A stretch of 17,082 nucleotides of DNA, from contig JADGQG010000016.1 of assembly GCA_017882025.1 (NCBI GenBank), positions 1 to 17,082 of the forward strand. Reading direction: 5' to 3'. The first letter of the stretch is position 1. The number at the start of each line of letters is the position of its first letter. Of this stretch, positions 1 through 7,465 are shown one piece after another. The notes below the pieces were generated by a model, which was not told the DNA's origin, did no database searches, and saw only the letters and a program-made list of their open reading frames with translations. Origin of the DNA: Chloroflexota bacterium (lineage in GTDB: Bacteria > Chloroflexota > Limnocylindria > Limnocylindrales > CSP1-4). The position numbers and the translations under genes were made by a program.

Positions 1-2089
1 GGTCCTGGTGCTCGTAGATGAGCCTGAGCAGGTCTCGCAGGGGGCCCAGGTTGCCCGTGGCGACGAGGAGCTCGGTCGGACCCTGGCAGACGTCGCGCAA
101 CCCCATGGCCGCCCCGCTGTACTGCTCGAGTCCGTGCGGCGTCGTGTAATGGATCATCGCGTCGTGGAGGTACCAGCCCAGCACGTCGTTCAGACGGGCC
201 AGGTCGTCCGCGCACTGCCCGGTGGCGCCCCCCAGGGTTGCCCCCCGCCCGAGTCCAGACCAGAAGGCGGCTGACGCTCGCTCCAGGTCAGCGTCGGGAT
301 CCGGCCGGTGGCTGTACGCGGTCGCCAGCTCCTCGGCCCGCCGGGCACTCAGGACGTTGCCGGTCAGCACGAGCGAGAAGCGCATGACCGGCTTCGTCTT
401 CACGACGACGTACGACCCCCCGCCGTCGGCTCCGTCGGCACGGAGCAGCCCATCGCCGCCGATCGACTCGATCTGGTCGGCGTCCGGCGAGACGATGAAG
501 AACGTCGTCTCGGGGTACCGCTGGCCCACGAGCGCTTCGGGCGCGGGGCGCAGCTCGACGCGTGCCGTGGCCGCGTCCACGACCACCGTGCCCGCGGCGT
601 CGTGCTCGTTCGTGCCCAGGACGATGGCGTGGCTGACGAGGAGCTCCAGCGGGCCGCCCCGCTCGACGTCGACGATCAGGCGACACGCCGGCGCGTCGAG
701 CGACGTCGCGACCCGGATCGTCAGGGTGTACCGGTCAGCGTGGTAGATCCAGCGCGCGCTGTTTGGGCCCATCTCGAACGCCGACGGCAGGCCCAGCAGC
801 TCGTAGCCCCGGTCGGTACGCACGAAGATGCGCTGGCCGCTGGCCTTGAGCACGTTGAGCGGGTTCCGGCACACGCTGAGGAGCTTGTTGAACGACGTGT
901 TGCCGATCGTGAGCTGGGAGCCGAAAACGCCGAACATCCAGGCGGTGACCGACAGGATGTCGTCGCTCGGGACCAGGTCCCGGCCGGAGCGCATGATGTG
1001 CCCGGTCGGTCGCTCCATGACGAGCTCTTTCGCCTTCAGCACGACGTGCTGCTGGCGGCCGTGGAAGAACGACAGGAGCATCCCGTCGCGGCGTTCGACG
1101 TGACGCCACTCGGAGCCGAAGAACCGTTCGAGGTCGGCGGGCCCGAGATCCTGGCTCTCGAACAGTGCCGGGGTATCGAAAAGGCCCGCCGATCGAGGGC
1201 GCGGCGTCCGGGCGATCGCGCCACGGCGACGGCTCCGGAAAGCCTCCCTGGCGTCGCGCGCGCGTCCCGCGTCCGCTGCGCTCGTGGCGGCCGGGTGATC
1301 GGCCTCGAAGGCGGCGAAGAACGTGATCTCGCCGATCGCCCCGGGCCGGAGTGCGAGCCTCGATGACTGGAGCGTCGGCAGCGCGAACTCGTGCTGGTAG
1401 TTCCGGTTGGGCAGCGTCGGGCGACCCAGCGCGGCCGGCACGTTCGTCGCCTTGTAGCCGAGACCGTAGAGCTGGAACCCGTCGGTGAGGTAGCCGACGG
1501 CCCCGTCGAGGCAGCCATGCATGATCCACGGGAACGCGTTGCCCTGGGGCAGGTTCTGCCTCGAGCAGACCAGGTAGCCGAGATCCTCGTCCTCGAGGAT
1601 CGTGTGATCGATGTACTGGCTGGTGTACAGCTCGCTGCTCCGAACGGCCGCCTCGTGGGCGATCCCGAGGTCCTGGGCGAGCACGGCGTCGAGGCTCAGC
1701 CGCCTGCGCGTGGCGTTGGCGAGCCTGAGCGTCCAGAACCAGGTGGGCTGCCTCGCGGCCAGGCGGAGCGTGCAGGAGTAGTCGAGCCCGTCGACCGATC
1801 CCTCCCAGGCGGCCCCGTGGCGGGACGCCCGAAAACGGCTCGGGGACCCCGGCCCGAGCAACGGGAAGGACGAGATGCCGTCGCGCGTTCGCCTTCGGAG
1901 GTAGACGTTGCCAAGGCCGCCCTCCACGGGACTTCCGAGCACCTGGTTGATCAGGACGTCGCCGTAGCGGATCGCAAAGAGCGAGCCATTGTCCAGGAGC
2001 TCGATCGAGAGGCCGGCCGGGTTTCGCAGCTCGGTGGCGATCAGCTGCCGCCGTTCACGGTCGGGCGACTCGGTCGTCCCGGCGGCCAA
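1..2089 (-). CDS. GH94-type glycoside phosphorylase, probably beta-1,2-oligoglucan phosphorylase-like (3' part beyond edge)
   Basis: Uninterrupted minus-strand frame of about 696 codons that leaves the window at the left edge, so the C-terminal part is missing. The N-terminal beta-sandwich-like region contains NGSLFAIRYGDVLINQ and EGGLGNVYLR (about residues 30-60). Residues 645-673 carry HYTTPHGLEQYSGAA followed by RDVCQGP. I recognise these as hallmarks of the large (about 1,100-residue) GH94 proteins that include 1,2-beta-oligoglucan phosphorylase. That enzyme uses inorganic phosphate to release alpha-glucose 1-phosphate from sophoro-oligosaccharides. No signal peptide is seen, so it should be cytosolic. 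The catalytic aspartate region expected further downstream lies outside the window. The start is taken as TTG at 2089, because no ATG occurs in frame nearby and a GGAG lies 10 nt upstream; this overlaps the preceding gene by about 35 bp. Family is fairly sure; beta-1,2 specificity is inferred from neighbours. Confidence 0.75.
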   Translation of the reverse strand, partial: MAAGTTESPDRERRQLIATELRNPAGLSIELLDNGSLFAIRYGDVLINQVLGSPVEGGLGNVYLRRRTRDGISSFPLLGPGSPSRFRASRHGAAWEGSVDGLDYSCTLRLAARQPTWFWTLRLANATRRRLSLDAVLAQDLGIAHEAAVRSSELYTSQYIDHTILEDEDLGYLVCSRQNLPQGNAFPWIMHGCLDGAVGYLTDGFQLYGLGYKATNVPAALGRPTLPNRNYQHEFALPTLQSSRLALRPGAIGEITFFAAFEADHPAATSAADAGRARDAREAFRSRRRGAIARTPRPRSAGLFDTPALFESQDLGPADLERFFGSEWRHVERRDGMLLSFFHGRQQHVVLKAKELVMERPTGHIMRSGRDLVPSDDILSVTAWMFGVFGSQLTIGNTSFNKLLSVCRNPLNVLKASGQRIFVRTDRGYELLGLPSAFEMGPNSARWIYHADRYTLTIRVATSLDAPACRLIVDVERGGPLELLVSHAIVLGTNEHDAAGTVVVDAATARVELRPAPEALVGQRYPETTFFIVSPDADQIESIGGDGLLRADGADGGGSYVVVKTKPVMRFSLVLTGNVLSARRAEELATAYSHRPDPDADLERASAAFWSGLGRGATLGGATGQCADDLARLNDVLGWYLHDAMIHYTTPHGLEQYSGAAMGLRDVCQGPTELLVATGNLGPLRDLLRLIYEHQD

Positions 2090-3977
2090 CCGGCATGAGC
2101 TCCACGAGCGACATTGCCGGCATCGGCAGCGGGAACTCCAACTCGAGGCGGCCCTGGTCGGCGCGGACCGGGCGTGGCGGCTCGAGGGCCTCGAGGCGGT
2201 CGGCTGCGCGGAGACGTGTCCAGCCGGCTTCATCCGGCCAGTCGGGCCGGCCGAGACGCTTCCAGGTCCGGACGATGTTCGAGTGGCGGGCGTCCACACG
2301 GTGGTGCCGGAGCTCGTACTTCCCCGGCCGCAACCCCTCGACCTTGAGCGTCACCGACCGACCGAGGGCGCGGACCCCGGCCCCCTTCGACTGATCGAGC
2401 GTCCCGTTCCAGACCGCGATCGCGATCCGGCCGTCCGGATCGCCCGACGCCCACGCCTCGACGAGCGAACCCGCGCCGTCGCCGTCGAGCTCGCACGCCA
2501 GCTCGTCCTCTCCGAGCCGTTCCAGCATCGCGATCGCCCAGAAGCGGGGCTTGCGGAGGTTGCCGATCGTGAGCAACCCGAATCCGCCATGGAAGAGCGT
2601 CGGCGCATCGCCGCCCTCGACGAAGTGGTCCGACGCGACCCAGTACGCCAGCGCGTCGACGCGACCGGCCGCCGAGCGCATGCCACGCGCGACAAGCGGA
2701 GCGGCCCACGCGCTGTCATTGATCGGCGCGCCATCGCGCGGGCTGACGCCCCATTCGGTCCACCACAGCGGGAGGTCGGGCCGCCCGAATCGGGCGACGA
2801 CCGGACGGAGGTCGAGCGGCGGGAGGCCGTACGTGTGCGTGGAGACGAAGTCGAGCGGCAGGCTGTCTGCCCGGCAGTGCTGGAGCAAGTCGTCGATCCA
2901 GCCCGCGGCCGCGGTCGCCGGGCCGCCGACCCGAAAGCCCGGGTCGACCGACTTGACGGCCCGGACGCTTGCGTCGTACAGCCGGAGGTAGTCGGACTCG
3001 GCGCCCGACCAGAAGACGCAGAGGTTCGGCTCGTTCCAGACCTCGAACGCCCAGCGGCGGACCTCGTCGCGACCGTACCGGTCCGCCAGGTGGGCGACGA
3101 GGTCGCGGACGAGGGCCGCCCACCGCTCCAGGTCGCGCGGCGGCGAGATGATCGCCGCGTAGGCGAACACGGTCGCGTGGGGCTCGTTCGCGAGGTCGCG
3201 CGGCATGAACGAGAGCTCGACGATCGGCCGGAGACCCGTCTCGAGCAGCCGATCCAGGACGTCGTCCACTCTCGAGAAGTCGAGGATCGGCCCATCGCCC
3301 GAGTCGTGGTACACCGCAAGCGAGTCGGCGAGGATGGCGTGCGCCCGCACGGCCTCGATGCCGAGCTCGCGGCGGACGACCCGAAAGGCCTCGGCCAGCT
3401 CCGCGCCGACGTCGCGCCCGCCGGGCCCCGGCCCGCGGAGGAGGAGGGCGAGGTGCTCCGAGCCGATGATCGGGCGCCAGGGTCGGCCGACTCGACCCAC
3501 GAAGTGGCTCGCGTCGACGCGGATCGCGACGGCGGCGTCCGACGGGCCTGCCCGGGGGGCGACCGGCCGCGAGAGCGCGCCGCCTTCCGCCTCGATCGTG
3601 GGCAGGCTCGAGACGGCGTACCAGGCCTTCGTCCGGGGCGGGCGCGTTGTATCGAGGTACGGGCCGTGCGGGACCGCGAGGACGTCGCCGCCGCCCTGGT
3701 CGATGGGCTCGAACGGACCGTCAGCGGCCGGGCCCCGATGGACGAGGTAGCCGGCCGCGCCCTGCACGGGCGACCACTCGATCGTGACCTGGCCACGCCC
3801 GTGGACCGCCTGAACGTGGTCCGGGGGCGGGAGCGAGATCGGCCGCGCCGGTCGGTCGCGTTCGGTCCGGGCGCCGAGCGTCGCGAACCAGGCGATTCGC
3901 GCGGAGCTGGCTGATGGCCCCCCGGTCTCCGGCGGGGTGTGGCCCGCCGATCGGCCAGGGGGTCGGTGTTTCGGCAT
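2055..3977 (-). CDS. GH39-like clan GH-A glycosidase with N-terminal FN3-like domain
   Basis: A 640-residue protein. Residues about 50-125 look like a fibronectin type III-like beta domain (VTIEWSPVQGAAGYLVHR, then a region ending KAWYAVSSL). Residues about 150-490 form a clan GH-A barrel. The WNEPN motif gives the expected acid/base Glu316, and WWTEWG gives the expected nucleophile Glu408. HTYG (381-384) sits between them, as in GH39. A C-terminal beta domain follows (about 500-628). The GH39 family holds beta-xylosidases, beta-glucosidases and others, so the substrate cannot be read from sequence. Its position between a GH144-like enzyme and a GH94 phosphorylase suggests it trims the same beta-glucan or its side groups. 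There is no clear signal peptide: the first 45 residues are Pro/Arg/Gly-rich. The start ATG is the only in-frame candidate, with a weak ribosome site, 12 bp after the upstream stop. Confidence 0.8.
   Translation of the reverse strand: MPKHRPPGRSAGHTPPETGGPSASSARIAWFATLGARTERDRPARPISLPPPDHVQAVHGRGQVTIEWSPVQGAAGYLVHRGPAADGPFEPIDQGGGDVLAVPHGPYLDTTRPPRTKAWYAVSSLPTIEAEGGALSRPVAPRAGPSDAAVAIRVDASHFVGRVGRPWRPIIGSEHLALLLRGPGPGGRDVGAELAEAFRVVRRELGIEAVRAHAILADSLAVYHDSGDGPILDFSRVDDVLDRLLETGLRPIVELSFMPRDLANEPHATVFAYAAIISPPRDLERWAALVRDLVAHLADRYGRDEVRRWAFEVWNEPNLCVFWSGAESDYLRLYDASVRAVKSVDPGFRVGGPATAAAGWIDDLLQHCRADSLPLDFVSTHTYGLPPLDLRPVVARFGRPDLPLWWTEWGVSPRDGAPINDSAWAAPLVARGMRSAAGRVDALAYWVASDHFVEGGDAPTLFHGGFGLLTIGNLRKPRFWAIAMLERLGEDELACELDGDGAGSLVEAWASGDPDGRIAIAVWNGTLDQSKGAGVRALGRSVTLKVEGLRPGKYELRHHRVDARHSNIVRTWKRLGRPDWPDEAGWTRLRAADRLEALEPPRPVRADQGRLELEFPLPMPAMSLVELMPVGRRDDRVARP
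2100..2103 (-). promoter_or_regulatory. Shine-Dalgarno supporting a TTG start
   Basis: Minus-strand GGAG lies 10 nt before the TTG at 2089, inside the end of the upstream glycosidase gene. It decides the start of the phosphorylase, for which no in-frame ATG is available nearby. Confidence 0.4.
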
Positions 3978-3989
3978 TGGCGGCAGGCC

Positions 3990-5588
3990 CTACGGGTGGT
4001 CGAGGTGAGCGACGCGGTCGCGTGGGCCGGCGTTGAACTGCTCGATGGAGATCACGGGTTGGAGCGCCTGCTTGAACTGCTGGGTTGCGAACGCTCGCTG
4101 AAGCATGTCGTGGTTCAGCTCATTGCCGATCGCGGCCATGATGATTCCCTGGTCCAGAGAGAGGTAGCCGTCCGAGACCCTGCCGGTCCCGACGTTCACC
4201 GAATCACGGAACCCCCACTTGCCGTAGATGGGGAAGCTTTTCTCGAGCGCGGCGAGGTTGGCGAGCGACGCGTTCGGCGCCCAGGGGAGGGCCAGGAACG
4301 ATGCGTGGGGCGTCACGACGCCGTTCTTGTACGCCGAAGGCGGCGGGTCGGCTTTCGCCGGGCGGCCCGGGCAGGTGCCGAATCCATGATCGACGAGCGT
4401 GTTGTCTTCGTTCGAGGCATAGCCGGTTGGGTCCATGCCGATTGCGTCGACCCCGTAGGCCGCGTAGCCGCCCTCCGGGGTGTTCGACGGCGAGAAGCCC
4501 CAGTAGCCATAGCCGGCGTCAACAAGGCCGTGATGGATCTGGGCGGCCACGGTCAGGGGATGGTTGATCGCCCAGCTGTTCGGCCCCCATTTGTCTTCTG
4601 GCACGAACAGGGCCGGCATGAGCGCCTCGAACATGCTGCCCCCCCAACCTGGGACGATGCGCATCCCATCGTATTGGTAGGCGCCTTCGAAGACGCTCAC
4701 GCCGAGATAGGTCCGAGTGAAGCCGACGGGCTGCGTTTCCAGCCAACTCCAGTCGCACGTGGCCGGGAAGGTCCGCCAGGAGCCGAAGTACTCCTTGGCG
4801 GGGATCTCGCCGGTGGCGATTCCGATGTAGCTCGCGATCCGGCTCTCGCTCACGATCGTGTCGTAGCAGCACGGCGACCTGTCGAAAAGCGGCGGCAGGG
4901 TCGCGTCCGGCGCGTAGTAGAAGGCGATCCGGTTCGCGGCCGGCCGGTAGTAGAAGCCGAAATGCATGCTGTCGAACAGCGCCTTGGCCTTGGCCGAGAC
5001 TTCGGGCACGCTCGTGGCGACGACGTGCAGCCCGGTGGCGAGCCAGCCGTTGTCGACCGACGACAGGATCGGGGTGAGCACCGCTCCGCTGGGCGGCCAG
5101 ACCGTGAGCTTCGCCCCCGTCGTATGGTCGTACCAGTTATAGAACTGGCCGCTGGGTTTTCCGTCGGCGCCGATCGTCTGGTCGCGCTCCATCGTTGCCA
5201 GCGTGGTCAGGGTCTTGTCGAGCCGCGTCACCGCCTCGGCGTGGGTGATGATCCCGAGCTGGTCGGCGACGACCGTGCTCCACATGTAGGCGCCGATATT
5301 GGTGGTCGACGTCTGGACGCTCGTCGTGCCGTTCGAGGACAGGCTGTCGGCCGGCAGGCCGCTCTTCGGATCGGTCATCGCGACGAATGACGCCCACGTG
5401 TCTCGGGCATAGCGGAGGAGCGTGACCCGTTCGGCGGGTCGTGTCGTCGCCAGGCTGACGGCCGCCGAATCCGCAACCGGACTCGAGGCCGGGACTGCGG
5501 CGAGCGAGATCGTCGGCAGTGCGAGCGCCGCTGCAAGCAGGCCGACGAAGAAGGCGAGAGGCCGGTGAACGCGCCGGCGTGTGGGCAT
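3990..5588 (-). CDS. Secreted glucoamylase-like family enzyme (PF10091), probable GH144-type endo-beta-1,2-glucanase
   Basis: A 532-residue protein with a clear Sec signal peptide: basic MPTRRRVHRP, a hydrophobic core at residues 11-29, then small residues suggesting cleavage near Ala30-Ala34. The mature part is an alpha/alpha-barrel of the PF10091 group. Motifs seen in order are TSTTNIGAYMWS (93-104), FYNWYD (149-154), SSVDNGWLA (176-184), SESRIASYIGIATGEIP (247-263), WGGSMFE (315-321), TPHASFLAL (426-434) and DQGIIMA (479-485). Families GH144 (endo-beta-1,2-glucanase) and GH189 belong to this fold group. It would act outside the cell, cutting beta-1,2-glucan into sophoro-oligosaccharides for the importer encoded just upstream. 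Four cysteines (240, 241, 278, 406) could form disulfides. The start is firm because of a strong GGAGGT. The family is confident; GH144 assignment and linkage are inferred from motifs and neighbours. Confidence 0.82.
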   Translation of the reverse strand: MPTRRRVHRPLAFFVGLLAAALALPTISLAAVPASSPVADSAAVSLATTRPAERVTLLRYARDTWASFVAMTDPKSGLPADSLSSNGTTSVQTSTTNIGAYMWSTVVADQLGIITHAEAVTRLDKTLTTLATMERDQTIGADGKPSGQFYNWYDHTTGAKLTVWPPSGAVLTPILSSVDNGWLATGLHVVATSVPEVSAKAKALFDSMHFGFYYRPAANRIAFYYAPDATLPPLFDRSPCCYDTIVSESRIASYIGIATGEIPAKEYFGSWRTFPATCDWSWLETQPVGFTRTYLGVSVFEGAYQYDGMRIVPGWGGSMFEALMPALFVPEDKWGPNSWAINHPLTVAAQIHHGLVDAGYGYWGFSPSNTPEGGYAAYGVDAIGMDPTGYASNEDNTLVDHGFGTCPGRPAKADPPPSAYKNGVVTPHASFLALPWAPNASLANLAALEKSFPIYGKWGFRDSVNVGTGRVSDGYLSLDQGIIMAAIGNELNHDMLQRAFATQQFKQALQPVISIEQFNAGPRDRVAHLDHP

Positions 5589-5594
5589 GTCGAA

Positions 5595-5600
5595 ACCTCC
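5595..5600 (-). promoter_or_regulatory. Strong Shine-Dalgarno of the secreted glucanase
   Basis: Minus-strand GGAGGT sits 6 nt before the ATG at 5588. It is the strongest ribosome site in this operon and fixes the start directly before the signal peptide. Confidence 0.75.
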
Positions 5601-5639
5601 AGTGTTTCCCGAGCGCCCTGGCGCCTGTCGAACGGCTGA

Positions 5640-6512
5640 TCAGCCCTTGAGACCGGTGGTGGCGATGCCCTCCGTGATCCAGCGCTGGAACACGATGAAC
5701 ACGATCAGCACGGGCACGACGAGGATCACCGAGCCCGCCATGAGCATTCCGTGGTCGGCCTGGTACTGGCCCGTTGCGAATGTGGCCAGCGCAACCGGCA
5801 GCGTGTACATCTGGGGTGACTGGGCCATGACCAGCGGATAGAGGAAGCTGTTCCAGTTGCCCAGGAACGTCAGGATCCCGAGCGTCGCCAGGACCGGCGC
5901 GGCGATCGGTACGACGATCGCCCAGAAGACGCGGTACTCGTTCGCTCCGTCCATGCGGGCCGCCTCGAGCAGCTCGTTCGGGACCCCGAACATGAACTGG
6001 CGCATGAGGAAGACGCCGAACGGTCCGGCGAGGAAGGGCAGGATCAGGCCCGGGTAGCTGTTCACGAGCCCGAACGAGCTCATCAGGATGAAGTTCGGGA
6101 TGAGCGTGATCCCGGCGGGCACCATGAGCGTGGCCAGGACGAGGCCCATGATCAGGCGCTTGCCCCGCCAGCGCAGCTTGGCGAGCGCGTATCCGAGCAT
6201 CGGGCAGAAGACGAGATTGCCGACCGTCACCGCCAGCGCGATGACCGACGAGTTGAAGAAGAACCGCGGGAAGTCGAGCTGATCGAAGAGCCGCTGATAG
6301 TTGTCGGTCGTCGGCGTCGACGGCATGAGCGTGGGCGCGCGGAGGAAGTCCGCTTGCGGCTTGATCGAGCCGAGGAGCATCCACAGGAACGGCCCGACCA
6401 TGAGCACGAGCCCACCGACGAGCAGGACGTAGATCCACAAGTTCGGCGAAGTCCGGCCGCCTCCCGGAGCGGGGCGCGCCAGGGCCGGAGCGGGAGCCGA
6501 CGCGGCGGTCAT
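5640..6512 (-). CDS. Carbohydrate ABC transporter permease, MalG type (CUT1)
   Basis: A 290-residue inner-membrane protein with a Pro/Ala-rich cytoplasmic N-terminus and six hydrophobic segments (about 25-48, 88-108, 118-140, 152-172, 205-228, 258-277). The cytoplasmic EAA loop at about 183-205 reads EAARMDGANEYRVFWAIVVP, the site that docks the ATPase subunit. It ends in TTGLKG, the usual C-terminal form of MalG-like permeases. It should pair with the MalF-type protein encoded 13 bp upstream to import an oligosaccharide. A GAGGTGG at 6517-6523 lies just before the ATG and supports the start. The secreted glucanase follows 51 bp after the stop, suggesting co-transcription. Substrate is inferred from the flanking enzymes. 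Confidence 0.93.
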   Translation of the reverse strand: MTAASAPAPALARPAPGGGRTSPNLWIYVLLVGGLVLMVGPFLWMLLGSIKPQADFLRAPTLMPSTPTTDNYQRLFDQLDFPRFFFNSSVIALAVTVGNLVFCPMLGYALAKLRWRGKRLIMGLVLATLMVPAGITLIPNFILMSSFGLVNSYPGLILPFLAGPFGVFLMRQFMFGVPNELLEAARMDGANEYRVFWAIVVPIAAPVLATLGILTFLGNWNSFLYPLVMAQSPQMYTLPVALATFATGQYQADHGMLMAGSVILVVPVLIVFIVFQRWITEGIATTGLKG

Positions 6513-6525
6513 CGATCCACCTCGC

Positions 6526-7464
6526 TCATTCGTCCGACCGGAGGAACTTGAACTGGAGGAAGGCGACGAACGCGACGATGACGAACAGGACGTACGCGAT
6601 CGACGAGGCGAAGCCCTGGTGGAAGAAGGTGAAGCCCTGCTGGTACATGTACATCGTGATCGAGAGCGTCTTGTCGAGCGGCCCGCCGTTTGTCATCACG
6701 AACGGCTCCTCGAAGAGTTGGAGGTAGCCGATCGTCGTGATCACCGTCATGAACAGGATGGTCGGCCGGAGCATCGGCAGGGTCACGTACCGGAACCCCT
6801 GCCAGCGACCGGCACCGTCGATGGCGGCCGCCTCATAGAGCATCGCCGGGATGGCCTGGAGGCCGGCCAGGAAGACAATCATCGCGAACCCGAGGTTGCG
6901 CCAGACGGCCATCGCGATGATCGATGGCATCGCCAGCACCGGGTCGGCCAGCCAGGCCGGTCCGTTGATTCCCAGGCCGCCGAGGGCCATGTTGATCAGC
7001 CCGACGTCCGGATCCAGCAGGAACCGCCAGACCACCGCGATGGCGACGATGCTCGTGATGACCGGCAGGTAGTAGCCGACCCGGAAGACCGTTCGAAAGC
7101 GGGACACCCCGCGGTTCAGCGCCGTCGCGATCAACAGCCCGAAGACGAGCGTCAGCGGCACGCCGACGATCACGAAGTAGAAGGTGTTGAACAGCGCCGT
7201 CCAGAACACCGGGTCGCTGAACAGGTCGACGTAGTTCTTGAGCCCGACGACGGTCGAGCCGACCGGGTTCGCGAGATCCTTCAGGCCGAAGCTCGTGAAG
7301 CTCAGGACGAACGACGCCAGGATCGGGAAGGCGAGGAAGATCCCGAACAGGATCACGAACGGGGCGGCAAACGTCCAGCCGACAAGGTCGTCCCGCCAGG
7401 GCCGGCGGGAGGCGGGTGGGGCCGCCTCCGCCGCTCTGCGCTGGGCGAGCGCAGGAACCGTCAT
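6526..7464 (-). CDS. Carbohydrate ABC transporter permease, MalF type (CUT1)
   Basis: A 312-residue inner-membrane protein with six hydrophobic segments (about 30-56, 92-116, 130-150, 178-202, 232-252, 285-305). The EAA loop at about 208-236 includes EAAAIDGAGRWQGFRYVTLP. The region FVMTNGGPLDKTLSITMYMY (255-274) is typical of the MalF/UgpA group. Its ATG begins one nucleotide after the TAA of the binding-protein gene, so translation is probably coupled; no separate strong ribosome site is visible. It forms the channel with the MalG-type partner downstream. No ATPase subunit is encoded nearby, as is common for CUT1 importers that share an MsmX/MalK-type ATPase encoded elsewhere. Confidence 0.93.
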   Translation of the reverse strand: MTVPALAQRRAAEAAPPASRRPWRDDLVGWTFAAPFVILFGIFLAFPILASFVLSFTSFGLKDLANPVGSTVVGLKNYVDLFSDPVFWTALFNTFYFVIVGVPLTLVFGLLIATALNRGVSRFRTVFRVGYYLPVITSIVAIAVVWRFLLDPDVGLINMALGGLGINGPAWLADPVLAMPSIIAMAVWRNLGFAMIVFLAGLQAIPAMLYEAAAIDGAGRWQGFRYVTLPMLRPTILFMTVITTIGYLQLFEEPFVMTNGGPLDKTLSITMYMYQQGFTFFHQGFASSIAYVLFVIVAFVAFLQFKFLRSDE

Positions 7465-7465
7465 G

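Noticed and set aside
735..1529. Minus-strand 264-codon frame within the left edge region
   Set aside because: It is out of frame with the continuous GH94 reading frame that spans the region and has the composition of a shifted frame.
1989..3914. 641-codon open frame on the plus strand opposite the GH39 gene
   Set aside because: Product is Arg/Asp/Pro-rich with no recognisable domain and lies exactly antisense to a clear glycosidase. Long antisense frames are expected in very GC-rich DNA.
5604..5625. Short GC hairpin (GCGCC-ct-GGCGC) between the MalG-type permease and glucanase genes, considered as a terminator
   Set aside because: Stem is only 4-5 bp with a tiny loop and no U-tract; at most a weak processing signal.
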